DNA from: Agromyces kandeliae
GTDB taxonomy: Bacteria > Actinomycetota > Actinomycetes > Actinomycetales > Microbacteriaceae
Reading direction: 5' to 3'
Length of the DNA: 64,000 bases
Assembly: GCF_009674665.1 (NCBI RefSeq)
Contig: NZ_WKJD01000012.1
Span: 124,001 to 188,000, forward strand
The notes under the pieces were generated by a model, which saw only the letters and a list, made by a program, of their open reading frames with translations, was not told the origin of the DNA and ran no database searches. Positions 1 through 7,859 of this stretch are shown one piece after another (within the stretch, counting starts at the first letter, position 1; every line of letters begins with the position of its first letter). The translations under genes and the position numbers were made by a program.

Positions 1-42
1 CGAAGCGCCCTGACGCCCGGCTCGGGCTCGGAGGCTCCCGCG

Positions 43-2262
43 CTACTCCTCCACGATCTCCGCGTCGATCACGTCGTGGTCGCCGCCCTCGGGCACGTCG
101 CCCGGCTCGGGCGCCCGCGTCACCGTGAGGTGGTCGCCGTCGGGCGCGAGGCCCACCACGACGGTGTCGCCGTCGCGGATCTCGCCGGCCAGCAGCGCAC
201 GCGCCAGGCGGTCGGCCACCTCGGTCTGGATGAGCCGGCGCAGCGGCCGCGCGCCGAACAGCGGGTCGTACCCGCGCTCGGAGAGCCACGTGCGCGCGTC
301 GGGCGTCACGCCGAGCTCGAGCCGCCGCTCGTGGAGTCGCGCGGTGAGCCGGTCGATGGAGAGGTTCACGATCTCGCCGAGCTCCTCCTGCGTGAGCGCC
401 GAGAAGACGACGAGGTCGTCGAGGCGGTTCACGAACTCGGGCTTGAACGCCTGGCGGACGGCCGCCATCACGGCGCCCTCCTTCTCCTCCCACGACAGCG
501 TCGGGTCGATGAGGAACTGCGAACCGAGGTTGGAGGTGAGGACGAGGATCACGTTGCGGAAGTCGACCGTGCGGCCCTGGCCATCCGTGAGCCGCCCGTC
601 GTCGAGCACCTGCAGCAGCACGTCGAACACCTCGGGGTGCGCCTTCTCGACCTCGTCGAAGAGGATCACCGAGTACGGGCGGCGACGAACGGCCTCGGTG
701 AGCTGACCGCCCTGCTCGTAGCCGATGTACCCGGGAGGTGCGCCGACGAGCCGCGCGACCGAGTGCTTCTCGCCGTACTCCGACATGTCGATGCGCACCA
801 TGGCGTGCTCGTCGTCGAAGAGCACCGACGCGAGCGCCTTGGCGAGCTCGGTCTTGCCGACACCGGTCGGTCCGAGGAACAGGAACGAACCGGTCGGGCG
901 GTCGGGGTCGGAGACGCCGGCCCGTGCGCGGCGGACCGCGTCGGCGACCGCCTCGACCGCACGGCGCTGGCCGATGACCCGGCGGCCGAGCTCCTGCTCG
1001 AGGTGGAGCAGCTTCTCGGTCTCGCCCTGCATGAGCCGGCCGACGGGGATGCCGGTCCACTGCGCGATGACCGCGGCGATGTCCTCCTCGGTGACCTGCT
1101 CGTTGACCATGCGCGGCTCGTCGGGCGCCTGCTCGGCCTGCTCGGCTGCCTCGAGGTCGCGCTGGAGCTGCGCGATGGTCTCGTACTCGAGCTTCGATGC
1201 CTTCGCGTAGTCGGCCTCGCGCATCGCGCGGTCGCGCTCGGTCATCGCCTCGTCGAGGCGCTTCTTCAGCTCGCCGACGCGGTTCAGCGACATCCGCTCG
1301 CGCGACCAGCGCTCCTCGAGCGCGGCGAGCTCGCGCTCGTTCTCGAGGAGCGTCTCGTGCAGGCGCTCGAGCCGCTCCTTCGACGCGTCGTCCTTCTCCT
1401 TCTTCAGGGCGAGTTCCTCGAGCCGCATCCGGTCGACCTGGCGCTTGAGCTGGTCGATCTCGACGGGGCTCGAGTCGATCTCCATCTTGAGGCGCGACAT
1501 CGCCTCGTCGATGAGGTCGATGGCCTTGTCGGGCAGTTGCCGCGCGGAGATGTACCGGTTCGAGAGCGCGGCGGCGGCCACGAGGGCGGCGTCGGTGATG
1601 GTCACGCCGTGGTGGGCCTCGTACCGGCCCTTGAGCCCGCGCAGGATGGCGACGGTGTCCTCGACGCTCGGCTCGCCGACGAAGACCTGCTGGAAGCGGC
1701 GCTCGAGCGCGGCGTCCTTCTCGATGTACTCGCGGTACTCGTCGAGCGTGGTCGCGCCGATGAGCCGCAGCTCGCCGCGGGCGAGCATGGGCTTGAGCAT
1801 GTTGGAGGCCGCGACCGACCCCTCGCCGCCGCCCGCCCCCATGAGCAGGTGCAGCTCGTCGACGAACGTGATGATGCGGCCCTCGGCCTCGTTGATCTCC
1901 TTGAGCACGGCCTTGAGCCGCTCCTCGAACTGGCCGCGGTACATGGCGCCCGCGACGAGTGCGGAGATGTCGAGCGCGACGAGCTGCTTGTCCTTCAGCG
2001 AGTCGGCGACGTCGCCGGCCACGATGCGCTGCGCGAGCCCCTCGACGACGGCGGTCTTGCCGACGCCGGGCTCGCCGATGAGCACCGGGTTGTTCTTGGT
2101 TCGCCGTGTGAGCACCTGGCTGACGCGGCGGATCTCGGCGTCGCGACCGATCACGGGGTCGAGCTTGCCCTGCTTCGCGATCTCGGTGAGGTTGACGCCG
2201 TACTGTTCGAGCGCCGACTTCTGCTCCTCCTGCGAGCTCGGCGCGCCCTGCATGTTGGCCAC
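43..2262 (-). CDS. clpB: ATP-dependent chaperone ClpB lacking the N-terminal domain
   Basis: Hsp100 disaggregase that works with DnaK/DnaJ/GrpE to extract polypeptides from aggregates in the cytoplasm. Two AAA+ modules are visible: the first Walker A (GEPGVGKT) lies at residues 63-70, the second (GPTGVGKT) near residue 470, and a charged coiled-coil middle domain lies between about 270 and 390. At 739 residues it is about 120 shorter than typical ClpB because the usual substrate-binding N domain is absent; the protein starts just before the first AAA+ domain. The start is supported by a GAAAGGAG-type ribosome site and by a HAIR operator 19 bases upstream, so it is not an annotation artefact. 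Repressed by HspR in all likelihood. The C-terminus is acidic. Identification is secure. Confidence 0.96.
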   Translation of the reverse strand: MANMQGAPSSQEEQKSALEQYGVNLTEIAKQGKLDPVIGRDAEIRRVSQVLTRRTKNNPVLIGEPGVGKTAVVEGLAQRIVAGDVADSLKDKQLVALDISALVAGAMYRGQFEERLKAVLKEINEAEGRIITFVDELHLLMGAGGGEGSVAASNMLKPMLARGELRLIGATTLDEYREYIEKDAALERRFQQVFVGEPSVEDTVAILRGLKGRYEAHHGVTITDAALVAAAALSNRYISARQLPDKAIDLIDEAMSRLKMEIDSSPVEIDQLKRQVDRMRLEELALKKEKDDASKERLERLHETLLENERELAALEERWSRERMSLNRVGELKKRLDEAMTERDRAMREADYAKASKLEYETIAQLQRDLEAAEQAEQAPDEPRMVNEQVTEEDIAAVIAQWTGIPVGRLMQGETEKLLHLEQELGRRVIGQRRAVEAVADAVRRARAGVSDPDRPTGSFLFLGPTGVGKTELAKALASVLFDDEHAMVRIDMSEYGEKHSVARLVGAPPGYIGYEQGGQLTEAVRRRPYSVILFDEVEKAHPEVFDVLLQVLDDGRLTDGQGRTVDFRNVILVLTSNLGSQFLIDPTLSWEEKEGAVMAAVRQAFKPEFVNRLDDLVVFSALTQEELGEIVNLSIDRLTARLHERRLELGVTPDARTWLSERGYDPLFGARPLRRLIQTEVADRLARALLAGEIRDGDTVVVGLAPDGDHLTVTRAPEPGDVPEGGDHDVIDAEIVEE

Positions 2263-2280
2263 GGGGCTCCTTTCGACAAA

Positions 2281-2301
2281 GTTGAGTCTACTACGCTCAA
2301 C
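2281..2301 (-). promoter_or_regulatory. HAIR operator (HspR site) of clpB
   Basis: GTTGAGT, a seven-base spacer, then GCTCAAC, matching the HspR consensus CTTGAGT-N7-ACTCAAG in 12 of 14 arm positions. It sits immediately upstream of clpB. The hspR gene itself is in this window, at the end of the dnaK operon. Confidence 0.9.
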
Positions 2302-2429
2302 TTGCGGACCGTGAGCGGTATTCCGGATGCCGTGCCGAACGCGTACCCGAGCACGGCACCGGGACGCTCGGGAATTGCAGCGCGGATGTCCGCGTTACCG
2401 TGGAGCGACACCCGAACAAGGAGGAACGG

Positions 2430-2930
2430 ATGCCGCTCGAGGGCGACTACGCACCCAGCACGGCCAAGTGGGCACGCGACCAGGCCGAGACCTACGAGGC
2501 GACGGGAGGGCGCGAGGCGAACTCCCTGCGCGGGAAGCCCGTCATCGTGCTGACGACGGTCGGCGCGAAGAGCGGAAAGCTCCGCAAGACCGCGCTCATG
2601 CGCGTCGAGCACGACGGCGAGTACGCCGTCGTCGCGTCGACCGGGGGCGACCCGAAGCATCCGGCGTGGTACTTCAACCTGAAGGAGGAGCCGCGCGTCG
2701 AACTCCAGGACCGCGACGTCAAGCGCGACTACCTGGCCCGCGAGGTCACGGGCGCCGAGAAGGAGCTGTGGTGGGGGCGCGCGACGGAGGTCTGGCCCGA
2801 CTACGACGGGTACCAGGCGAAGACCGACCGCGAGATCCCGATCTTCGTGCTCACCCCGCTCGAGGCCGAGGCGACCGCCGTCGACGCAGCCGACTCGGTC
2901 GAGGCCGAGGACGACGGCGCCGCCGCCTGA
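2430..2930 (+). CDS. deazaflavin (F420)-dependent nitroreductase-family protein
   Basis: 166-residue protein of the DUF385/deazaflavin-dependent nitroreductase group, split-barrel proteins that bind F420 or flavin and are typical of actinobacteria. Recognisable features are the segment [16 protein letters not shown] near residues 36-51, the [12 protein letters not shown] strand, and the HPAWYFNLK motif near residue 78, all characteristic of the family. A GTG 30 bases upstream could extend it, but an AAGGAGG site five bases before this ATG decides the start. The alanine- and acid-rich tail is probably disordered. Substrate cannot be told from sequence. Confidence 0.88.
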   Translation: MPLEGDYAPSTAKWARDQAETYEATGGREANSLRGKPVIVLTTVGAKSGKLRKTALMRVEHDGEYAVVASTGGDPKHPAWYFNLKEEPRVELQDRDVKRDYLAREVTGAEKELWWGRATEVWPDYDGYQAKTDREIPIFVLTPLEAEATAVDAADSVEAEDDGAAA

Positions 2931-2943
2931 CGGGCCGCGAGAC

Positions 2944-3360
2944 TCAGAGATCCGCTTCCGCGAGCGCCCTGATGTTCTCGGCGCTCCGCGTCATGCGTGC
3001 ACGGATGAGGTCGGCGTCGACCGAGTCCGGGACGCTCACGAGGATCGTGATGCGCGTCGCGCCGGGTCCCTCCGCTGCGAACTCCGCACGCGCGGGCATC
3101 TCGAAGCCCCCCTCGGTGATCAGCACGCCGAACGACCGGGGCGGCTCGTACTCGACGACCTCCATCGTGCCCTCGACCGGCTCGCCGTAGCGCGTGTTCC
3201 GCCGCCGGAACACGGTGCCCACGCCCGTCGGCTCGTCCGACGTGCGTTCGAGCGAGACGTCGGGGTCCCAGCGGGGGTGGTTCTCGGCGTGGGCGCCGGC
3301 GTACCAGGCGAAGACCGCATCGAGCGGCCGTTCGATGCGCAGTGAATTCTCGACCCACAT
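2944..3360 (-). CDS. SRPBCC-family (START-like) protein
   Basis: 138-residue protein whose opening, a hydrophobic strand with the IERPLDAVFAWYAG motif at about residues 9-22, is the standard beginning of polyketide cyclase/dehydrase or lipid-transport (SRPBCC) folds. The family binds hydrophobic ligands in a deep cavity; no ligand can be inferred. Start chosen at the ATG preceded by GCAGGAGGACCTC; the longer open frame upstream has no ribosome site. It is convergent with the F420-type oxidoreductase and downstream of the polyketide cluster on the same strand, from which it is separated by about 110 bases, so a role in that pathway is possible but unproven. Confidence 0.8.
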   Translation of the reverse strand: MWVENSLRIERPLDAVFAWYAGAHAENHPRWDPDVSLERTSDEPTGVGTVFRRRNTRYGEPVEGTMEVVEYEPPRSFGVLITEGGFEMPARAEFAAEGPGATRITILVSVPDSVDADLIRARMTRSAENIRALAEADL

Positions 3361-3472
3361 GAGGTCCTCCTGCCCGAGGTGCGCGGCGACGTCGCCTCGC
3401 ACCCTCGACGTGGCGTAGGTCGAGTCAAGCACCGGCCGATACCCGCGGCAAGCGTCGCGACCCTCCGGGCCC

Positions 3473-4636
3473 TCAGAGCCACTGCATGGTGAACGCCCGC
3501 CCGAGGAATCCCCGAAGCCCCGGCAGGCCGAGCACGCGCACCGCCGCATTGCGGGTCCGCAGCCGCAGGCCCGTCGCGGGCGCGCCCATGCGCATGTTGA
3601 ACGCGGCCTGCCGGGTCGCGCGCAGCGCGGCCGCGCGGCGCGAACGGTCGTAGGCGGCGAACACGTCGATCGGGGCGGCCGCGGCGAGCGCGCCGGCGAG
3701 CTCCCGGTCGAGGTGCACGGCGTCGCTCCATCCGAGGTTCATGCCCTGACCGCCGATCGGGCTGATCTCGTGCGCGGCGTCGCCGACGAGCACCACGCGG
3801 CCCGAGGCCATCGGGTGGGCGACGTGCTGCGCCGCCACGAACGCGGTGGGCGTGGTCGCGGCATCCGTGTCGAACGACGAGCCGGTGCGGGACTCGACCA
3901 CGGTCGCGATCGCGGCGGCGTCGAGCTCGGTGGGTTCGCGTCGGACCCGCGCGACCCACCGCCGTCGGCCGCCCGGCAACGGGAACGACTCGACGACGCC
4001 CGCCGGCTCGAAGTGCAGCAGCGCGGTCTCGGGCGCCCCCGTGTCGTCGCGCGTGTCGCACATGACGTACGAGGCGCGGCCGCGACGCGGCTTCCAGTCG
4101 GCGCCGATGAGCGAGCGGATGCCGCTGCGCACGCCGTCGGCGCCGACGGCGTAGCGCGCCGGCAGGTCCACCTTCGACTCCCCGTCGACCGCGTGCACGA
4201 CGAGGTGCGTCCCACGGTCGGTGACGCCGGTGACCTCGACGCCGCGCCGGATGGAGACGGTCCGGGCGCCGTCGATCCGCTCCTCGAGCAGGGCCTCGAC
4301 CTCGAGCTGCGGCAGGGAGTGCACCAGCCCGGAACGGGGGAACTTCAGCCGGCCGAGGGTCCGTCCGTCGCACGTGACGCGGCCGTCGCGGATGACGACG
4401 GCCCGCCGCCGCACCTCGTCGCCGATCCCCGCGGCGGCGAGGGCGCGGAGCCCGGGCGGGTGGATGCCGATGGCGCGCGAGGGCGTGGCGGCCGGGTCGG
4501 GTGCGTGACGCCGCTCGAGGACCACGGCGTCGAGGCCCCGGCGCGCGAGCAGGCACGCGAGCAGGAGGCCCACTGCACCCCCGCCGACGACGACCACGTC
4601 GTGCATCGGCCGCGCGCCCGACTCCGCCTCACTCAT
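3473..4636 (-). CDS. FAD-dependent monooxygenase of the UbiH/PHBH class
   Basis: 387-residue aromatic-ring hydroxylase-type flavoprotein. The N-terminal Rossmann motif VVVVGGGAVGLLLA is at about residues 13-26, and the late FAD-binding motif GRVVLVGDAAHEISPIGGQG with its GD pair is near residues 285-305. It overlaps the upstream methyltransferase by 8 bases and sits third in a PKS-methyltransferase-monooxygenase operon, so it probably oxidises the ring of a polyketide such as an alkylresorcinol or pyrone toward a quinone; that substrate is inferred from context. A second in-frame ATG ten codons downstream is an equally possible start because neither has a strong ribosome site. Confidence 0.85.
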   Translation of the reverse strand: MSEAESGARPMHDVVVVGGGAVGLLLACLLARRGLDAVVLERRHAPDPAATPSRAIGIHPPGLRALAAAGIGDEVRRRAVVIRDGRVTCDGRTLGRLKFPRSGLVHSLPQLEVEALLEERIDGARTVSIRRGVEVTGVTDRGTHLVVHAVDGESKVDLPARYAVGADGVRSGIRSLIGADWKPRRGRASYVMCDTRDDTGAPETALLHFEPAGVVESFPLPGGRRRWVARVRREPTELDAAAIATVVESRTGSSFDTDAATTPTAFVAAQHVAHPMASGRVVLVGDAAHEISPIGGQGMNLGWSDAVHLDRELAGALAAAAPIDVFAAYDRSRRAAALRATRQAAFNMRMGAPATGLRLRTRNAAVRVLGLPGLRGFLGRAFTMQWL

Positions 4637-5390
4637 CCGGGATCTCGCTGCCCCACACGAGTTCGAGCCGCGACGGGAACCCGCGCTTGACGCGCCAGCC
4701 GCGGGGGATGGCGCGCGCCAGCTCGGGCGCCGTGTGGCTGCGCCGGATCGAGGTGAGCCCGTCGGGGCGGATGAACGAGCCCGCGAGCACGTTCCAGGCG
4801 AACGGCAGCGTCGCCGCCCAGAACCCCAGGTACGCCCCACGGCTGCGCTCGATGTCGCCGTGCACCCCGATGCCGCCCGGCGCGACGAGCCGTTCGGTGT
4901 CGGCGAGCAGCGCACCGAGCTCCGCGGCGCCGAGGTGGTGCAGCACGTGGTTCGACCAGACCACGTCGAACGTCTCGCCCTCGGCGACGAGATCGGCGGT
5001 CGTCGCCACCCGGGTACGGAAGCCCGACGTCGCGAAGCGCGACGCGGCCGAGACGGCACGGTCGTCGGGGTCGATCGCCACGACCTCGAGCCGCAACCCG
5101 TCGCGCTCGGCGAGCTGGAGGATCCGATGCGGGAGGTCGCCGCCGCCCACGCCGATGTCGAGCAGGCGAGCCCGATGCGTGGTCGCGAGCCGCGGCCGCA
5201 CCCACTCCTCGTACACGGCCGCGGGCCGCGACACGATGCGGTTCACGACTCCGAACCGGTGGAAGGTGCGTTCGAGTGCCTCGGGGTCGGCGGCCGGGTC
5301 GTCCATCAGCTCTCGCGCGTCCACGTCCCTGTGGTCGAGCGTGGCGAGCGCGTGCAGCAGCCCCGGCCCGCCGGCGTCAGCTCCCGGCAT
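4629..5390 (-). CDS. class I SAM-dependent methyltransferase of the type III PKS cluster
   Basis: 253-residue methyltransferase. Motif I, LLDIGVGGGDLPHRI, is near residue 78, the acidic end of strand 2 (VVAIDPDD) follows, and the post-motif NHVLHHL is near 148. The ATG begins three bases after the PKS stop and the 3' end overlaps the monooxygenase gene by 8 bases, so the three are translationally coupled. The likely substrate is the PKS product (O- or C-methylation of a phenolic or quinone ring), by context only. Confidence 0.85.
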   Translation of the reverse strand: MPGADAGGPGLLHALATLDHRDVDARELMDDPAADPEALERTFHRFGVVNRIVSRPAAVYEEWVRPRLATTHRARLLDIGVGGGDLPHRILQLAERDGLRLEVVAIDPDDRAVSAASRFATSGFRTRVATTADLVAEGETFDVVWSNHVLHHLGAAELGALLADTERLVAPGGIGVHGDIERSRGAYLGFWAATLPFAWNVLAGSFIRPDGLTSIRRSHTAPELARAIPRGWRVKRGFPSRLELVWGSEIPDE

Positions 5391-5393
5391 CCG

Positions 5394-6542
5394 TCACCCC
5401 TTCACCGTCAACAGGGCGGACTCGACGGTGAGTCCCGGCCCGAACGCCATCGCCGCGACGCGGTCGCCGTCCTCCGACGACGCGCGGTCGAGGATGTTCC
5501 GGAGCACGAACAGCACGGTGGCGCTCGACATGTTCCCGAAGTCGCGGAGCGTCTCACGCGCGGGCTCGAGCTGCGGCTCGGTGAGCTTCAACCGCGACTC
5601 GACCTTGTCGAGGATGCTCCGGCCACCCGGGTGGATGGCCCAGTGCGCGACGCGCTCGCCCGCGGCATCCGTCGCCAGGCCTTCGGCGAGGTCGTCCTCG
5701 GCGGCGAACAGCGGCTCGAGCGCCCCCGTGATGTGGTCGTCGATGATGGCGGGCACCGCGTTGGAGAGCACCATCTCGAAGCCGTGGTCGCCGATCTTCC
5801 ATGCCATGTCGCCCTCGCCCACGGGCGTGATGCGGGTCTCGAACCGGTCCAGCGCGAACGCGCGCTCGCCCTCCTCGAGCGGGCGCGCCGTGACCACGCC
5901 GGCACCGGCGCCGTCGGCGAACAGCGACGACGCGACGATCGTGTCGGGGTCGTTCGAGGAGCGCAGGTGCAGCGTGCAGAGTTCGACGCTGACGACGAGC
6001 ACGACCGCGTCGGGGTCGGCGACGCAGAACTGGGCGGCGGTCCGCAGCGCGGGCATCGAGGCGTAGCAGCCCATGAAGCCGAGGTGGTAGCGCTGCACCG
6101 CGGGCCCGAGCCCGAGGTCGCGCACGAGCATGTAGTCGGGACCCGGCGCGTAGAAGCCCGTGCACGAGACCGTGACGACGTGCGTGATGTCGGATGCCTC
6201 GATGCCGGGTGTCGCGTCGATGGCGCGACGACCCGCCTCGAGGTACATCTTCGTCGCCTCGACCGCGTAGATCTCGTTGCGCGCCTTCGTTCCCGGCAGC
6301 AGGAGGTCGCCCGTCGTCCGATCGAAGAACACCGGTTCGTCGTCGCGTTCGTCGAAGGTGAGCTCCTCGAGCACGCTGTAGCGTCGTTCGATCCCCGACA
6401 CGTCGAACGACGTCGTGATGATCCGCTGCGCGAGCCGATTGAGGCCCGGCTGCGCGGAGAAGACATCGCGGACCGCCGACTGCGGGAGCACGGTCTCGGG
6501 CACGGCGGTCGAGAGACCCCTCAGGTGCACCCCCGCGCTCAT
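5394..6542 (-). CDS. type III polyketide synthase (chalcone/stilbene synthase family)
   Basis: 382-residue homodimeric ketosynthase-like enzyme that extends a CoA-linked starter with malonyl-CoA and cyclises the product. The catalytic triad is intact: Cys127 in VTVSCTGFY, His304 in HWAIHPGG and Asn337 in FGNMSSAT. The length is normal for the family. It heads a three-gene operon with a methyltransferase and an FAD monooxygenase; similar actinobacterial sets make alkylated resorcinols, pyrones or quinones. The ATG chosen gives a start aligned with the family; its ribosome site is weak (GAGGCC), and a longer open frame upstream has no plausible start. Confidence 0.93.
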   Translation of the reverse strand: MSAGVHLRGLSTAVPETVLPQSAVRDVFSAQPGLNRLAQRIITTSFDVSGIERRYSVLEELTFDERDDEPVFFDRTTGDLLLPGTKARNEIYAVEATKMYLEAGRRAIDATPGIEASDITHVVTVSCTGFYAPGPDYMLVRDLGLGPAVQRYHLGFMGCYASMPALRTAAQFCVADPDAVVLVVSVELCTLHLRSSNDPDTIVASSLFADGAGAGVVTARPLEEGERAFALDRFETRITPVGEGDMAWKIGDHGFEMVLSNAVPAIIDDHITGALEPLFAAEDDLAEGLATDAAGERVAHWAIHPGGRSILDKVESRLKLTEPQLEPARETLRDFGNMSSATVLFVLRNILDRASSEDGDRVAAMAFGPGLTVESALLTVKG

Positions 6543-6687
6543 GCCGTCGGCCTCGGATCGGTTCGTCGCTGCGGCATGGGTGCCCCCTCTCCCCGCTTGC
6601 AGACTAGCCGCGCGGGCCGTCGTCGATCCAGCATCGCGCGCGCATCCACGGCTCGCGTTCAGCCGGATCGCCCGGCGGGGCGTGGGC

Positions 6688-7833
6688 TCAGGCGCGTTCA
6701 TCCGATGCGGGCTCCGGCGAGGGTGCCGCCGCGCCCGTGGTCGCCCCCGGGGGCGGCGCCTGGACCGCCGCGTTCCCCGAGAGCCAGCGCAGCCACCCGT
6801 TCCCGTCGCCGAGCAGCGCCTCGCGTGCCGCGAGGGTGAGCGGGATCGACAGGATCGCGCCCAGCGGGCCGATCACGAACGTCCAGAACACGACCGAGAA
6901 GAAGCTCAGCGTGAGCGAGAGGTCGACCGCATCGCTCACGAACTTCGGCTGGACGAGCACCTGCAGCACGACGTTGACGACGGAGTAGACGGCGATCACG
7001 ACGAGGAGGAGCGGCACTCCTCCGACGACGAACGCGAGGATCGCGGGCGGGACGAGCCCGAGCACGAACCCGATGTTCGGGATGAAGTTCGTCACGAACG
7101 CGAGGATCGCCCACACCGCCGGGATCGGGATGCCGAGGGCCCACAGCGCGAGCCCATCGATCACCGCGACGATCGCGCCGAACGACGCGTTCACGACGTA
7201 GTAGCGGCGGATGGACGAGTTGAGCGCGCGGATGCGATCCACGCGGGGCCGGATGCCGGCGCCGAAGGCGCGCTCGGCACGTCGGTAGCGGGCGGCGTCG
7301 GCTGCCATGAAGATCACGTAGGCGAGCACGAAGAACGCGGCCGTGAGGAATCCGAGCAGCCATCCGCCGAGACCCTGCGCGAGGTCGAGCAGCGCCGACG
7401 GGTCGAGCGCCGAGGCCGTCGCATCCGCCAACTGGTCGCCGAGCCCGACCGATTCGAGCCAGGCGGCGACGGATGCCACGGCCGCCTGCAGCTCGTCGAC
7501 GACGTCGACCACGAGGTCGGCGAACTCGACGCCGGCGAAGACGAGCAGCGCCGCGAGCACCGCGAGGATCAGGTACACGACCGCGATCACCACGGTCGTC
7601 GCCGCCCACGCGGGCCACCCGCGGCGCTCGAGCGGATGCCGGATCGGATGCGCGATCACGACGAGCACGAGGGCGAGTGCGAGCGGAGCGACGAGCTCGC
7701 GCCCGAACCAGAGCGCGACGAGCACGAGCAGGGCGGCGATGACGGTGACGCCGCCGCGCAGGCTGGGCGCGCCGGTGGCGCCCGTGCGGCCGGACTCGGG
7801 GAGGGGAGGCGCCTGATCGGTCACGGACCCCAC
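6688..7833 (-). CDS. AI-2E family (PerM/YdiK-like) transporter
   Basis: About 381-residue integral membrane protein with roughly eight hydrophobic segments; the family core is visible around AYVIFMAAD, the amphipathic loop with SSIRRYYVVNA, and the FVTNFIPNIGF-to-PKFVSDAVDLSLTLSFFSVVFW region. The family was named for AI-2 export, but most members are of unknown substrate. GTG at 7833 is 11 bases after a GGGAGGGGAGG site and is my choice; GTG at 7824 is an alternative. The ribosome site and the first dozen codons form the two arms of a perfect 15-base inverted repeat, described separately. The C-terminal tail is rich in Ala and Pro. Confidence 0.88.
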   Translation of the reverse strand: MGSVTDQAPPLPESGRTGATGAPSLRGGVTVIAALLVLVALWFGRELVAPLALALVLVVIAHPIRHPLERRGWPAWAATTVVIAVVYLILAVLAALLVFAGVEFADLVVDVVDELQAAVASVAAWLESVGLGDQLADATASALDPSALLDLAQGLGGWLLGFLTAAFFVLAYVIFMAADAARYRRAERAFGAGIRPRVDRIRALNSSIRRYYVVNASFGAIVAVIDGLALWALGIPIPAVWAILAFVTNFIPNIGFVLGLVPPAILAFVVGGVPLLLVVIAVYSVVNVVLQVLVQPKFVSDAVDLSLTLSFFSVVFWTFVIGPLGAILSIPLTLAAREALLGDGNGWLRWLSGNAAVQAPPPGATTGAAAPSPEPASDERA

Positions 7834-7855
7834 GATAGGCGGCGCCTCCCCTCCC
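7799..7855 (-). promoter_or_regulatory. perfect 15-bp inverted repeat covering the ribosome site of the AI-2E gene
   Basis: Arms at 7799-7813 and 7841-7855 are exact reverse complements, with a 27-base loop. In the minus-strand mRNA the first arm holds the purine-rich ribosome site and the second arm holds codons for Ala-Pro-Pro-Leu-Pro, with the GTG starts in the loop. It also begins five bases after the stop of the upstream alkylsulfatase gene. It could therefore be a terminator for that gene, a translational on/off hairpin, or both. No U-tract follows. Confidence 0.7.
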
Positions 7856-7859
7856 GTCG

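Noticed and set aside
43-2262. clpB considered as a 5'-truncated pseudogene
   Set aside because: The HAIR operator and ribosome site sit immediately before the short form, and both AAA+ modules are intact.
76-2553. 825-codon open frame on the plus strand opposite clpB
   Set aside because: GC-rich antisense shadow; Arg/Leu/Glu/Val-dominated composition, no domain, and it runs through the HAIR promoter.
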